The translations under genes were made by a program, and so were the position numbers. A DNA stretch of 49,684 bases from NCBI GenBank assembly GCA_024275975.1, contig JAJRYC010000080.1, positions 1 through 49,684 on the forward strand, written 5' to 3'. Below are positions 1 to 8,416 of this stretch, in pieces. Origin of the DNA: Nitrospirota bacterium (GTDB lineage: Bacteria > Nitrospirota > Thermodesulfovibrionia > Thermodesulfovibrionales > UBA6898). A model generated the notes under the pieces. The model did not search any database. It saw nothing but the letters and a program-made list of their open reading frames with translations, and was not told where the DNA came from. Position 1 is the first letter of the stretch. Every line of letters begins with the position of its first letter.

Positions 1-1
1 A

Positions 2-253
2 AGAGGCGGCAATGTCGGCATCGGCACGACAGACCCGCAGGAAAAGCTGGAAGTTGCCGGAAATATGAAAGTAAGCGGCACGATCAGCGGCGCCACATAT
101 GGATATGGTGGGATGTATACATATAATGCCGTGACTCCTTCCTGCGTGAGCGCTAATCCATTCACAGACGATTGCACCTGCCCGGCTGATTTCCTGACGC
201 AGACGCTGCTGACTGTCAACGATGACGTGATTTACTCCTGTTATAAAAAATAA
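2..253 (+). CDS. C-terminal part of a repeat-type surface or fibre-like protein (5' end outside window)
   Basis: The reading frame is open from base 2 to the TAA at 251-253, so the gene starts before the window. The visible part begins with a GGNVGIGTTDPQEKLEVAG segment. This type of repeat is common in large surface, tail-fibre and adhesin-like proteins. A short tail of about 50 residues follows, with four cysteines (S-C-V, D-C-T-C, S-C-Y), and ends in CYKK. A methionine inside the repeat (base 65) could be mistaken for a start, but the repeat continues upstream of it, so I treat it as internal. No enzymatic motif is seen. A prophage fibre or a minor-pilin-like tip protein are alternatives. 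Confidence 0.55.
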   Translation, partial: RGGNVGIGTTDPQEKLEVAGNMKVSGTISGATYGYGGMYTYNAVTPSCVSANPFTDDCTCPADFLTQTLLTVNDDVIYSCYKK

Positions 254-285
254 GAAGGCTCACAGAAATAATTGCTTTCGCCTGG

Positions 286-330
286 AAAAGCCTTGACAGT
301 TCATTTCCCTCTGAGCTAGGCTTTTTTATT
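286..330 (+). terminator. Probable Rho-independent terminator after the surface-protein gene
   Basis: AAAAGCCT (286-293) pairs with AGGCTTTT (318-325) and the right arm runs into a T-rich stretch. The 24-base loop is long, so this is a moderate call. Confidence 0.45.
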
Positions 331-366
331 TAGTGCGCGCGGCATACCCGGGGGAGGTGAACTTAA

Positions 367-540
367 ATGGATAAATCCTGTAGTATTCCTTTCATTAATA
401 TCAGGCCGTTATCAGGCAGATTGAGGTCTCTGGGGATTATCTTCATCATAACAGTCGTTTTTCCATTAATATCCGGCATGCAGGCATTTGCCGTGACTGA
501 TACATGGAGCGGGCTGGGCACTTATGTACATCGGATCTGA
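367..540 (+). pseudogene. Truncated exported protein: signal peptide only
   Basis: An ATG at 367 follows a good ribosome binding site (GGAGGTGA, 353-360). It opens a 57-codon frame ending in TGA at 538-540. The translation has a basic N-terminus (RPLSGRLRS), a hydrophobic core (LGIIFIITVVFPLISG) and a cleavage-like AFA, then only about 15 residues before the stop. This is a complete signal peptide with almost no mature protein. It is most simply the 5' remnant of an exported protein gene whose body was lost or frameshifted. A genuine tiny secreted peptide is less likely. The upstream truncated surface protein could be related, but nothing in the sequence proves it. Confidence 0.5.
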
Positions 541-603
541 TTTCTGGTATTATTTGATGAGGAAGATCGTTAAAGATTAAATTTCAGTATACCAGGGGGT
601 GGC

Positions 604-1080
604 ATGGAAAATTTCTCTATAACTGAGGCGATTGAACAGGCTGTTCAGACAGAGAGGCTTGGATATGATTTTTATAATCAAATGGCTGAAAAGTTTAAAG
701 ATGATGAAGGTATTCCGGGCCTTTTTAAAATGCTTTCGGCAAAAGAACTGGAGCATGAAAAGACTTTCTCCGGCCTGAAGGAGAAGGTCAGGGATGCGGA
801 GATCGAAGGATGGGAGGAGTTTTCACAATATTTAAGGGCTATTGTTGAATCGGCCTTTTTTCTTGGAAAAGACAAGGCGCTGGCATCCATGGCTGATGTA
901 AAGACAGTCGGAGACGCACTCGATTACGCCCTTGGCTTTGAAAAGGAGTCCCTGCTTTACTACATCGAAATAGGGAACGCGCTTAAGGATAATGAAATTA
1001 TTAATGAGATTATAAATGAAGAGAGAAGCCATATAATACAACTCGGAAAGAGCAGGGAAGACCTGATCAGCCAGACCTGA
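604..1080 (+). CDS. Ferritin-like di-iron protein (rubrerythrin family, no rubredoxin domain)
   Basis: This 158-residue all-helical protein has the spaced Glu and Glu-x-x-His motifs of the ferritin-like/rubrerythrin fold: E17 in TERLGYDFY, E48-x-x-H51 in KELEHEKTF, E113 in FEKESLLYY, and E139-x-x-H142 in NEERSHI. These would bind a di-iron centre. There is no CxxC rubredoxin domain at either end, so it belongs to the short stand-alone group often found in anaerobes and linked to peroxide or iron handling. The start follows a GGGGGTGG purine stretch. It appears monocistronic, with about 100 bases before the next frame. The specific substrate cannot be told from sequence. Confidence 0.85.
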   Translation: MENFSITEAIEQAVQTERLGYDFYNQMAEKFKDDEGIPGLFKMLSAKELEHEKTFSGLKEKVRDAEIEGWEEFSQYLRAIVESAFFLGKDKALASMADVKTVGDALDYALGFEKESLLYYIEIGNALKDNEIINEIINEERSHIIQLGKSREDLISQT

Positions 1081-1180
1081 ATGCCGGCGGATGGAAGCGC
1101 CGGAAAGGCCTCGAAATGACGACAGGATTTAAGTATTATTCAGATAAATGAGGGCATAACCTGATCAGGAATCCGGGAAA

Positions 1181-1753
1181 ATGGACATCTCGATAAAGAT
1201 AGGCGGCGAAGCAGGGCAGGGCATACAGACAATTGGCGGCACACTCGCAAGTGTGTTCGCGAGAACAGGTTATCATGTCTTTACCCATCAGGACTATGAA
1301 TCACGGGTCAGGGGCGGACATAATTTCTTTCAGATCAGGTTTTCCGATGCCCCCGTAATGTCATCGAGAGATAAAATCGATATCCTCGTCGCCATGGACA
1401 GGGAGAGCATTTCATTCCACGAAAAGGAACTTTCCGAATACGGACGGATAATCTATGACTCCGCCGCATTGAAGCAGAAGCATGACAAACCACGGTTTCT
1501 TGACATCCCGCTTGTAGATCTCTCGGTCGAGCACGGCGGAAGCAGGATAATGGCGGGCACGGTAGCGGTCGGCGGTTTCGCCCTGATGGTCGAACGGCTT
1601 TCCCTTTCGGGAATGACAGAGACGCCTGTAGTGATAGCTCTTGCGCATAGGCCAGGCCGCAAAGCTTCCGCACTACCTGAGATGCAATACCTTCAACGGC
1701 CTGCATGGAAGGACTCTCCCTGTCGCGACAGGCATAAGGCTCTCCAATCATGA
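1181..1753 (+). pseudogene. 2-oxoacid:ferredoxin oxidoreductase: gamma domain joined to a scrap of the alpha domain
   Basis: Residues 1-130 are a convincing gamma (POR_N-type) domain: IGGEAGQGIQTIGG, then QDYESRVRGGHNFFQIR. The normal gamma end (IMAGTVAVG) runs straight into GGFALMVERLSLSGMTETP, an alpha-subunit motif that should lie a few hundred residues further on in a gamma-alpha fusion KorA. About 28 residues later (near base 1655) the alpha motif stops and the DNA continues as beta subunit in another frame. The listed frame then reads nonsense to its stop. So the TPP-domain alpha subunit is almost wholly missing and the locus cannot encode a normal enzyme. Two internal deletions or an assembly error would explain it. 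Confidence 0.75.
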
Positions 1754-2360
1754 TATGTCCGTGATCGCTGTTGCGGGTGACGGCGACTGCTATGGCGAGG
1801 GAGGGAACCACCTTATTCATGCCATGAGAAGGAACGTTAACGTAAATCTCTTTGTTCATGACAACCAGATATACGGCCTCACAAAGGGGCAGGCTTCTCC
1901 GACAAGCATGGAGGGAATTAAGACGAAAAATCAGCCCTCCGGTGTTTTTTCCGGACAATTAAATCCGATGGCCCTGGCTGTGGCGCTTGACTGTAGTTTT
2001 GTCGCCAGGGGATTTGCGGGAGATGCGGAACATCTGAAGGGGCTGATAAAAGATGCGCTAAACCACAAGGGGTTCAGCCTTGTTGATATACTGCAGCCCT
2101 GTGTGACATTCAATAAAATCAATACGTATGAATGGTACAGCCGGAGGGTATTTCATATAGAGCCGGAGTATGATCCGGAAGACAGGATCAGGGCGTTTGA
2201 ACGGGCGCTCGAATGGGGGGACAGGATCCCCATAGGTGTGATTTACAGACACCATCGTCCGATATATGAAGAAAGAATACCCGTCATCAGGAACAGCCCC
2301 CTGGTGAAACAGCCTTTTGATGTCTCAAGGCTGGAGATTACGTTACAGGAGTTCTATTGA
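1641..2360 (+). pseudogene. 2-oxoacid:ferredoxin oxidoreductase beta subunit lacking its N-terminus
   Basis: From about base 1647 the frame reads IGQAAKLPHYLRCNTFNGLHGR, then the TPP/Mg motif GDGDCYGEGGNH, then YGLTKGQASPTS and DILQPCVTFN. These are characteristic of KorB/PorB-type beta subunits. The expected first ~60 residues, including the CPGCG iron-sulfur motif, are absent. The nominal start is a TTG with no independent ribosome binding site, created where the alpha scrap of the upstream frame is joined. The C-terminal half is intact and not obviously decayed, which suggests a recent event. The gene is convergent with the octahaem cytochrome gene. Confidence 0.75.
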
Positions 2361-2372
2361 GGCGAATATTGA

Positions 2373-2408
2373 GTAAATAATGTGACTGCGTAATATCACA
2401 TTATTTAC
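2373..2408. terminator. Bidirectional terminator hairpin between convergent genes
   Basis: GTAAATAATGTGA (2373-2385) and TCACATTATTTAC (2396-2408) are a perfect 13-base inverted repeat with a 10-base loop. It sits between the ends of the beta-subunit frame and the octahaem cytochrome gene, so it can serve both strands. Confidence 0.65.
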
Positions 2409-2440
2409 AGGTATTTGCTCAAGACCAGTTCCGTCGCCTG

Positions 2441-3778
2441 TCAGAATGTTCCCCTGCCCGTTCTTAACGATGCCGGGGCCCAGCTGTCATCCGATCCGTG
2501 AAAATGGCAATTATTGCAGTCTATGGGTTGCCCGCCACCGCCACCGCCGCCACCGCCACCGCATACAACCCTGGCAAGACCGGCGCCGTGACAGTTGCTG
2601 CATGAAGACTGGCTATATGGATAATCAGGTGCGCAGTGGTGAACATATTCCCATGAATTGACCGAACCACTGGAACTGTAATCCCTGTCATCAGTATGGC
2701 ACTGCCTGCAGAGGTAACCTGTTTCCCTGCCATTGGTCGTGGTGACGGGTCCGGCAAGCAGACTGCCGTTCACCTCTTTTCTTATCATACGCGTATTGGG
2801 TGATCCATGGGGTTCATGACAGTCGGTACATGAGAGCACATACTGGCCGCCATTGGCGTTTGTATAGGGGGTGTCTATATCCAAATAATTGCTGCCGGTT
2901 GCGTCAGCCGCCATCTTCCCATGCTTGTCGCCGGTTGCGGCGTACCAATCTATAAAATCTATAGAACTGTTTGAATGACAGTCCAGGCAGAATGTCGGGA
3001 AATCGGTCAGGTTGGAGCCGTTCTGTGTATTGGACCCGTCCGGCTCAAAAGTCGTTGTGGAATTATACCGGTAAGGCGCCTGGTAAATTAACGCACCGGC
3101 ATAATCGCTCATCTTTTCCCCTGTTCCATCTCCCCAGAGGCCCCATGCGAGGTTGTCCGTGCTGTGCAGGCTTGGACGGGAAACAGGCCACCCCCTGCTA
3201 GCGGATGTCTTTGCGGTGTTGGGCGAGTTCTCGGGGTCTCCCTGGGCAGAGTGCGGATTATGACAGGCGACGCACGGATTTGAGTTGGATGTGAATCCCC
3301 ATGATTGAGTGGCGATAAAACTCTGTATGTTCCCCAGGTTATGTGATGAAATACTCGGCGGATCGGTAAAGGCCTCCAGAATATCGTTCAGGGTATCGGT
3401 AGTCCAACCCCCCGCGCGGAAGCTGTAACTGCGATTGACAACCGCGGAGGCTGCGTATGTGGTTGTATTGTCATGGCATTTAAAGCAAACGCCGTCTGTC
3501 TGGCTGATGTAGTTGTCGTAAAACAGCAGATAATCGGATGGCGCGGTCGTCTGTCCCTCAATACTTGCGTGCTGTTCGTGGCAGTGGGCGCAGTTTCCTT
3601 TTGAATAATCCGGGAAAGGAGTGACACCGTCGATTGTATTGCGATCTACTCCATACAAAATATCCCCATGGGCGGAATCAAGATAAGGCCCGGCGCTGAC
3701 GGAATCAACACGCAGGAAAGCCGGTAAGAGGAGCAGGGTATATAAAACAATCAATAGCATCTTTTTTCTGTCTCTCAA
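2441..3778 (-). CDS. Exported octahaem c-type cytochrome with a poly-glycine run
   Basis: The 445-residue protein has an N-terminal signal peptide (MLLIVLYTLLLLPAFL core, cleavage near VSAGP). It has eight CxxCH sites: CAHCH, CFKCH, CVACH, CLDCH, CTDCH, CRQCH, CSNCH and CNNCH. Several are followed by a second histidine (HEQH, HNPH, HEPH), typical of bis-His multihaem proteins. Between the seventh and eighth sites is a run of ten glycines. It lies just downstream of, and in the same direction as, an OmcS-like hexahaem gene (55-base gap) and is probably co-transcribed from the sigma-54-type promoter at 4997-5011. A periplasmic or cell-surface electron carrier is likely. The exact partner is unknown. 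Confidence 0.85.
   Translation of the reverse strand: MRDRKKMLLIVLYTLLLLPAFLRVDSVSAGPYLDSAHGDILYGVDRNTIDGVTPFPDYSKGNCAHCHEQHASIEGQTTAPSDYLLFYDNYISQTDGVCFKCHDNTTTYAASAVVNRSYSFRAGGWTTDTLNDILEAFTDPPSISSHNLGNIQSFIATQSWGFTSNSNPCVACHNPHSAQGDPENSPNTAKTSASRGWPVSRPSLHSTDNLAWGLWGDGTGEKMSDYAGALIYQAPYRYNSTTTFEPDGSNTQNGSNLTDFPTFCLDCHSNSSIDFIDWYAATGDKHGKMAADATGSNYLDIDTPYTNANGGQYVLSCTDCHEPHGSPNTRMIRKEVNGSLLAGPVTTTNGRETGYLCRQCHTDDRDYSSSGSVNSWEYVHHCAPDYPYSQSSCSNCHGAGLARVVCGGGGGGGGGGQPIDCNNCHFHGSDDSWAPASLRTGRGTF
2531..2560 (-). repeat. Poly-Gly coding microsatellite (ten GGN codons)
   Basis: Ten consecutive glycine codons, alternating mainly GGT and GGC (read as ACC/GCC on the plus strand), lie inside the octahaem cytochrome gene. 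Triplet repeats of this kind can change length in frame. The run separates the last two haem-binding sites. Confidence 0.85.
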
Positions 3779-3833
3779 TTTATCACCTCCGGAATTTCCC
3801 TGAGATATCCCGGCCCCTGTGTATGGGCCTCAT

Positions 3834-4961
3834 CTAATTTTTCGAAGTATGGCATACATTACATCCATTTGTCGCAGCGTTTCCAGGCCATCCCTTGAAG
3901 TCCCATCTCAATAATTTATAATACGGAGAGGCATGGGAACGGTGGCATGAAATGCAGATGACAATATCAGTGCCCGGCGTCACGGCGGCGGTATTTATGA
4001 CATTATCAGGGTCCGGCCTGGCAACGGGCGCAACCAAGCTGTAAGTCGTGTAATTGGCGTATTCACCCGTGCTCTTCAATGCGATATCCGTCGGGTGCCT
4101 CAGCCACGGGCTTGCGCTGCCGACACCCAGGGAATTATGGAATCCGCCGCTCCCGCTGTTTCCGTGACACTGCCCGCAGAGATAGCTGATGGTCGAAACA
4201 GTGCTGAAATTCGTCGCCCCCTGGTACTCATTATGGCTTGTATTAATGTTGTCCTGTTCCCAGTCCGTATCTTCTTTTCCTGTTATGCCGTTCAGGAAAC
4301 GGTAGCTGAGGCCGACCGTGCCCCCGGTGATACCACCGGAATCATCTGTGTGGTGCGCTCCTGTTACCCCCACGATATTATTATTGCCAGTGCTTCTGTC
4401 TCCATGGCACCCGAATTCCCCGGCACAGGTCAACTGTGACGACATGGCCGAGCCTCCGGGCGGAGTGAGGCCGAGGGTGCTGTCCTGCGCCTTTATCCCT
4501 GATACATTATGCCCTGTCGAGTCATCGGCGATTGCATAGTAGAAGTTTCCACCGGCGAGTATGCTGGTGGGCGAGGTTGTGTTGTAGATAATGGGTGTAT
4601 TGTTTATTATGGTGACGGCCGTAGTACTGCTGTGACATCCGACGCAGTCATTCGTGAGCAGGGCGTCATATGGTCCGGACCCGCCCCATCCCGACGACTG
4701 CGTGCCGTTCTGGCTGTAATGCATTGTGTGGCAATTGCTACAATCACCTGTAACGCTAGAGACTGCCGTGGACGGAACGGAGAAAAGTGCTAGCGTAAAT
4801 AACAGGCATGGAATGAGATAAAGCGGCAAAAGCCTGTGGCGTATGGTGGAGCATTTGTTCAGGCCGGTTTCTTCAGTGTCTGATATATTTGTGTCATAAC
4901 CGGATATAAACGCTTTTGTACCCGCGTCTATGAATTTAATTGTATTTAAATTTAAGGTCAT
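3834..4961 (-). CDS. OmcS-like hexahaem c-type cytochrome, paralogue A
   Basis: It has six haem sites in the order CSNCH-TMH, CVGCH, CAGEFGCH (a CX4CH site), CGQCH, CISCH-RSH and CNVCH. The spacer motifs are shared with three paralogues in this window: LAGGNFYY, GHNVSG, GAHH, SYRFLNG, HNEY, SPWLRHPTD and LLRWD. The site order, the opening CxxCHTMH, the LRHP segment and the closing CHRxHAS...CxxCH resemble Geobacter sulfurreducens OmcS as I recall it, a filament-forming extracellular cytochrome. The open frame reaches a TTG at 5000, but that codon lies inside the sigma-54-type element, so I start at the ATG at 4961. This leaves about 40 residues before the signal peptide (RLLPLYLIPCLLFTLALF), which is unusually long; a later non-ATG start is possible. 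Confidence 0.8.
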   Translation of the reverse strand: MTLNLNTIKFIDAGTKAFISGYDTNISDTEETGLNKCSTIRHRLLPLYLIPCLLFTLALFSVPSTAVSSVTGDCSNCHTMHYSQNGTQSSGWGGSGPYDALLTNDCVGCHSSTTAVTIINNTPIIYNTTSPTSILAGGNFYYAIADDSTGHNVSGIKAQDSTLGLTPPGGSAMSSQLTCAGEFGCHGDRSTGNNNIVGVTGAHHTDDSGGITGGTVGLSYRFLNGITGKEDTDWEQDNINTSHNEYQGATNFSTVSTISYLCGQCHGNSGSGGFHNSLGVGSASPWLRHPTDIALKSTGEYANYTTYSLVAPVARPDPDNVINTAAVTPGTDIVICISCHRSHASPYYKLLRWDFKGWPGNAATNGCNVCHTSKN

Positions 4962-4996
4962 ATCGGGCTTTACGAAACTCTTTTCTAATGAACGCC

Positions 4997-5011
4997 GCAA
5001 TAATTATGCCA
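4997..5011 (-). promoter_or_regulatory. Candidate sigma-54 (-24/-12) promoter of cytochrome A
   Basis: On the minus strand the site reads TGGCATAATTATTGC: GG and GC separated by ten bases, matching the RpoN consensus TGGCAC-N5-TTGC. The predicted transcript starts near 4985, upstream of the chosen ATG at 4961. Confidence 0.6.
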
Positions 5012-5122
5012 CTTGTAACGCTCATATTACGCTAAAATGCCGGCGGTTTAATCCTGTTCAGTACGGAAAGTATGTAAGTGGCTATATAATGTATGGAAAT
5101 CATTATATGTCATCCGGCATCC

Positions 5123-6394
5123 TCATTTTTTATGGCACTGTATGCAAAGCTGCCTTTTCCTGTCAAAGGAGAGCATGAAATCGGCCCTCGCGGAATGTAT
5201 ACTGTGACATGAAATGCAGGTGACCTGTCCGCCGTTGCGCGGGTCGATAACGCCCGGTCCTAAAGGATGGGTGGTTTTATGCTCTGATTCATGACATCTG
5301 GAGCAGGTTGATATCTTGTCAGCCCTGAAATAGAGCGGTTCACCGGAATGGACCGGTATATGGCATTCAAAACATTTTCTGTTTTTGACGGGGTCGCACC
5401 CCTGGCCTTTCAGCGTCTTTTCCATCCGGGCTATCCTCTTCGCCGTACTTTTATGGCATGAGAGGCATAAGTCCGCCTCTTCAACCGTCAGGTTCTTCCT
5501 GCCGGAGGCATGGTTGTTGTGACACATCGCGCAGGCGTTCTTTGCCCCCTTGACGTGTATGTCCCCCTCCCTGAATTTTGAGGGGTCCTTCTCGTGGCAG
5601 CTGAAACACAGCGCCTCTCCGGGAAGCCTGGTGGTCAGAGGCGTATTGATTGAAACAGGGTTGTGGCATTGCCCGCACTTCCTGTCAAGAAACGCGGTGT
5701 GGCCGTAGGGGCCCAGCAGTCCTTCGGCATCGGAGCTATGTCCGGCATGACATGACGTGCAGTCCATGGATCTTGTAGCGAAAGATATCGGGACTCCCTC
5801 TGCCTTGCACCGGGGCTTATGGCAGCTTTTGCATAACTTCCCTGGCGCGGCCAGCAACTGGTTCTTTTCCCCGGATGCATGCGGATTATGGCATGACGAG
5901 CATTTCCCGTCGCTGAAAGGTTTGTGGACGTTAGCTTTTTCTGCATCGGCTTCAAGCCGCCCGTGGCATTCCCGGCAGAGATTTTTCTCTTTCGCTACCA
6001 GCAGGTATTTATTTTCGCTGCTATGGGCGTAATGGCAGTCGGTGCATCTGCCGTCTTTGAGTGCGCTGTGCACGCTTGCCTTTGAAAGAAGATTCCGGAT
6101 GTCCTTATGACAGCCAAGGCAGAGCGAGTTGATCTCGCTGTTCAACAGGCCTTTGATATTGCTCGTATGAGGATTATGACATGATGAGCAGAGGCCCTGT
6201 CTGAATGGAAAATGAACGTAAGCGCTGTTAAGATCACCCTTCAGTTTTTTATGACACTGGTAGCACAGTTCAGGCATGTCGGCCTTAAGGCCGTTATATG
6301 CATAGGCCTGCCCGCTCCATAAAAAGACGATCATCAGCATGGAGCATAGAGCATAAAGCAGAGTCGCCGGTATCTTTCTCCCTGTCTTATTCAT
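5123..6394 (-). CDS. Exported 16-haem c-type cytochrome (doubled CxxCH repeat type)
   Basis: The 423-residue protein has a signal peptide (LLYALCSMLMIVFLWSG, cleavage near QAYA). It contains sixteen CxxCH sites, mostly in alternating pairs of about 45 residues: LCxxCH, then a histidine-bearing linker, then CxxCHNPHxS. This is the doubled CXXCH arrangement. The second histidine after many sites (NPH, YAH, AGH, NNH) is a likely axial ligand. Its start overlaps the end of the 26-haem gene by eight bases, so the two are probably translated together and may form one conduit. Several residues near the end (CDPVKNRKCFECH) add an extra cysteine. A periplasmic wire is the simplest role. Confidence 0.88.
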   Translation of the reverse strand: MNKTGRKIPATLLYALCSMLMIVFLWSGQAYAYNGLKADMPELCYQCHKKLKGDLNSAYVHFPFRQGLCSSCHNPHTSNIKGLLNSEINSLCLGCHKDIRNLLSKASVHSALKDGRCTDCHYAHSSENKYLLVAKEKNLCRECHGRLEADAEKANVHKPFSDGKCSSCHNPHASGEKNQLLAAPGKLCKSCHKPRCKAEGVPISFATRSMDCTSCHAGHSSDAEGLLGPYGHTAFLDRKCGQCHNPVSINTPLTTRLPGEALCFSCHEKDPSKFREGDIHVKGAKNACAMCHNNHASGRKNLTVEEADLCLSCHKSTAKRIARMEKTLKGQGCDPVKNRKCFECHIPVHSGEPLYFRADKISTCSRCHESEHKTTHPLGPGVIDPRNGGQVTCISCHSIHSARADFMLSFDRKRQLCIQCHKK

Positions 6395-8351
6395 GGCAGA
6401 ACTTGCAGTCTCCCCTGAGAAATGGATTATGTCTGATTTTCTTAAGCATTCCCGGCTCTTCGGTTACATGTGGTTCATGACAGCCCAGGCATTTTTTGAT
6501 TCCGGCCAGGGATTTTCCGTGCGCCTTCATCAGGTTTTCCGTGTCTTTTTCATGGCATTTGAGACATAATGCCGGGTCTCCCTCGCTTACCAGGTTTTTT
6601 GATTCGGAATAATGGGAACGGTGACAGCTGAGGCAGTCTCCTTCTTCCATGCTTATATGGCCTTCTCTCACCCTTGTGGTGACTATTTTCTCATGGCATG
6701 AGAGACAGAGATCATTCGGGTTGCTCAAAAGCAGGTTGTTAATCTTTGTCACGTGCGGGCTGTGACATGTGGTGCACTTCCCTTCTTCAACGGGCATATG
6801 CCTGTTACTGCTCTTCTCCAGTCCGGATTCCATCGTCTTGTGACATTCATAGCACAGCTCCGGCATCGGTTCGACCGTGTTGGCGCTGAAGTCGCTTGCA
6901 TGGGGATCATGGCATTTTCCACAGGCGTTGTCTTTAAAAGGCTCATGCATGTCACTATCTTTGTACCCTAGGACCATGTCGCCGTGACAGCTCAGGCAGA
7001 GCTCTCCCATCTCATCCTTCAGCAGTTTCTCCTGAGTGGAAGCGTGCGGGCTGTGACAGGATATACACTGTTTTTTGGCGACAGGCGTATGAATGTACGT
7101 TTTTAAGAATTCCTGTTCCTCCTTTGCATGACAGGAATAACATAATTCGGACATCGGCACCCTGACCATGGCGGCATTGTTGCTTCCGTGGGCGTCATGG
7201 CACTTTGTGCATTCCAGGTCGGCGAACGGGAGGTGCGTATATTTCTTGTCCAGGTTCTTCTCTTCATTGATATGGCAACTGAAACATATTCGGTCCTTGC
7301 CGGCTTTCAGGTAAGACATATTTTCCGAAGAATGCGGGTCGTGGCAGGCCGTGCAGCCCTGTTCTTTTATCGGCTCATGAAGGTTGCTAACCTTGAATAT
7401 ACCAGACATCTCTTTATGGCATTTAATGCAGAGATCATTTTTATCCTCTCTGGTGATATTTGGATAATCCGTGGCATGCGGGCCGTGACAGCTCAGGCAA
7501 TCGCCGTCGGCCATGGGGCCATGCATGTATTTCTTTTTAAATTCATTCTCTTCTTCCTTATGGCAGGAATAACAGAGTCCGCCATCCGGTTGGATAACAT
7601 CAAAGGGTTTGGGATCTGTGGCCTCTTTATGGCATGAAGCACACTGCCGGAGCATTAAAGGGGCATGAACTGATTCCCGCAACAGGCTGTTGTTTGTCGA
7701 ACTGTGAGGAGTATGGCAGCCGGTGCATTTGCTCCTCTCAACAGGATAGTATTCATGGGCCTTTCTGAACCCCCCCGACTTGTAATCATGGCACGACCGG
7801 CAGAGAGCCGATTCCTCTTTAACGAGGTTGTACCTGTATTGTGAGCCGTGGGCCGCGTGACAGACGAGGCATCCGCCGGAGAGCGGTTCGTGGCGTTTGG
7901 CCCTCATAAAAGGGGTTTTATCGTGACATGTAAAGCAGATATCGCTGCCTGTTGTCTTCTGGAGCGCTTTGTTGTCCGATGCATGGGGGTCATGGCAGGC
8001 AATACACCTGTCCTGCTTCAGGGCGGTATGAATATTCGCCATCTTTTCGATCTCCCCGGCCATCCCGGAATGGCAGCGATAACAGAGTTTTGACTCCGAC
8101 CTTTCCCTGAGTGATTTAACGGCGATCTTTCCATGACGCAGATGACAGGCCTCACACTCCCGGTCACCGGCCGGCGCATGGACATATTTCTTGCCTAACT
8201 CGGGCAACTTCTCCTTGTGACAGTCCATGCAGGGCTTTGGCTGAAACCCCTTTCTCTCCTGTCTCTCTTCCGGCAGGCATGAGTTAATCAGGCTGAAAAT
8301 TAAAAATACCAGAAGAATTTTCAGTGTATTCTTTGCTATGGGCTTAATCAT
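6387..8351 (-). CDS. 26-haem c-type cytochrome, probable lipoprotein
   Basis: The 654-residue protein has twenty-six CxxCH sites at a near-constant density of one per 25 residues. They are arranged as tandem modules of LCxxCH followed by H-x-P and CxxCHxPHAS. The N-terminus is basic, then hydrophobic (LKILLVFLIFSLI), with a lipobox-like INSC at residues 22-25, so it is probably a lipid-anchored periplasmic or outer-membrane protein. The start has a good GAGGGAGT site just upstream. It lies 65 bases downstream of the prolyl isomerase gene and overlaps the 16-haem gene, consistent with one long minus-strand operon. The module repetition suggests growth by tandem duplication. Confidence 0.88.
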   Translation of the reverse strand: MIKPIAKNTLKILLVFLIFSLINSCLPEERQERKGFQPKPCMDCHKEKLPELGKKYVHAPAGDRECEACHLRHGKIAVKSLRERSESKLCYRCHSGMAGEIEKMANIHTALKQDRCIACHDPHASDNKALQKTTGSDICFTCHDKTPFMRAKRHEPLSGGCLVCHAAHGSQYRYNLVKEESALCRSCHDYKSGGFRKAHEYYPVERSKCTGCHTPHSSTNNSLLRESVHAPLMLRQCASCHKEATDPKPFDVIQPDGGLCYSCHKEEENEFKKKYMHGPMADGDCLSCHGPHATDYPNITREDKNDLCIKCHKEMSGIFKVSNLHEPIKEQGCTACHDPHSSENMSYLKAGKDRICFSCHINEEKNLDKKYTHLPFADLECTKCHDAHGSNNAAMVRVPMSELCYSCHAKEEQEFLKTYIHTPVAKKQCISCHSPHASTQEKLLKDEMGELCLSCHGDMVLGYKDSDMHEPFKDNACGKCHDPHASDFSANTVEPMPELCYECHKTMESGLEKSSNRHMPVEEGKCTTCHSPHVTKINNLLLSNPNDLCLSCHEKIVTTRVREGHISMEEGDCLSCHRSHYSESKNLVSEGDPALCLKCHEKDTENLMKAHGKSLAGIKKCLGCHEPHVTEEPGMLKKIRHNPFLRGDCKFCHE

Positions 8352-8416
8352 TACTCCCTCGAATCAGTCTTTGCGCCATATTTATATACATAACATAATA
8401 CATTAATTGATCGATT

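Noticed and set aside
293-322. TTGACA at 293 as a promoter
   Set aside because: No acceptable -10 at normal spacing; the bases are part of the terminator hairpin loop.
4095-4793. Plus-strand open frames opposite the cytochrome genes (also 7188-7637, 13403-13849 and 19228-19893)
   Set aside because: They mirror the codon use of the real minus-strand genes and hold no domain or start signal of their own.
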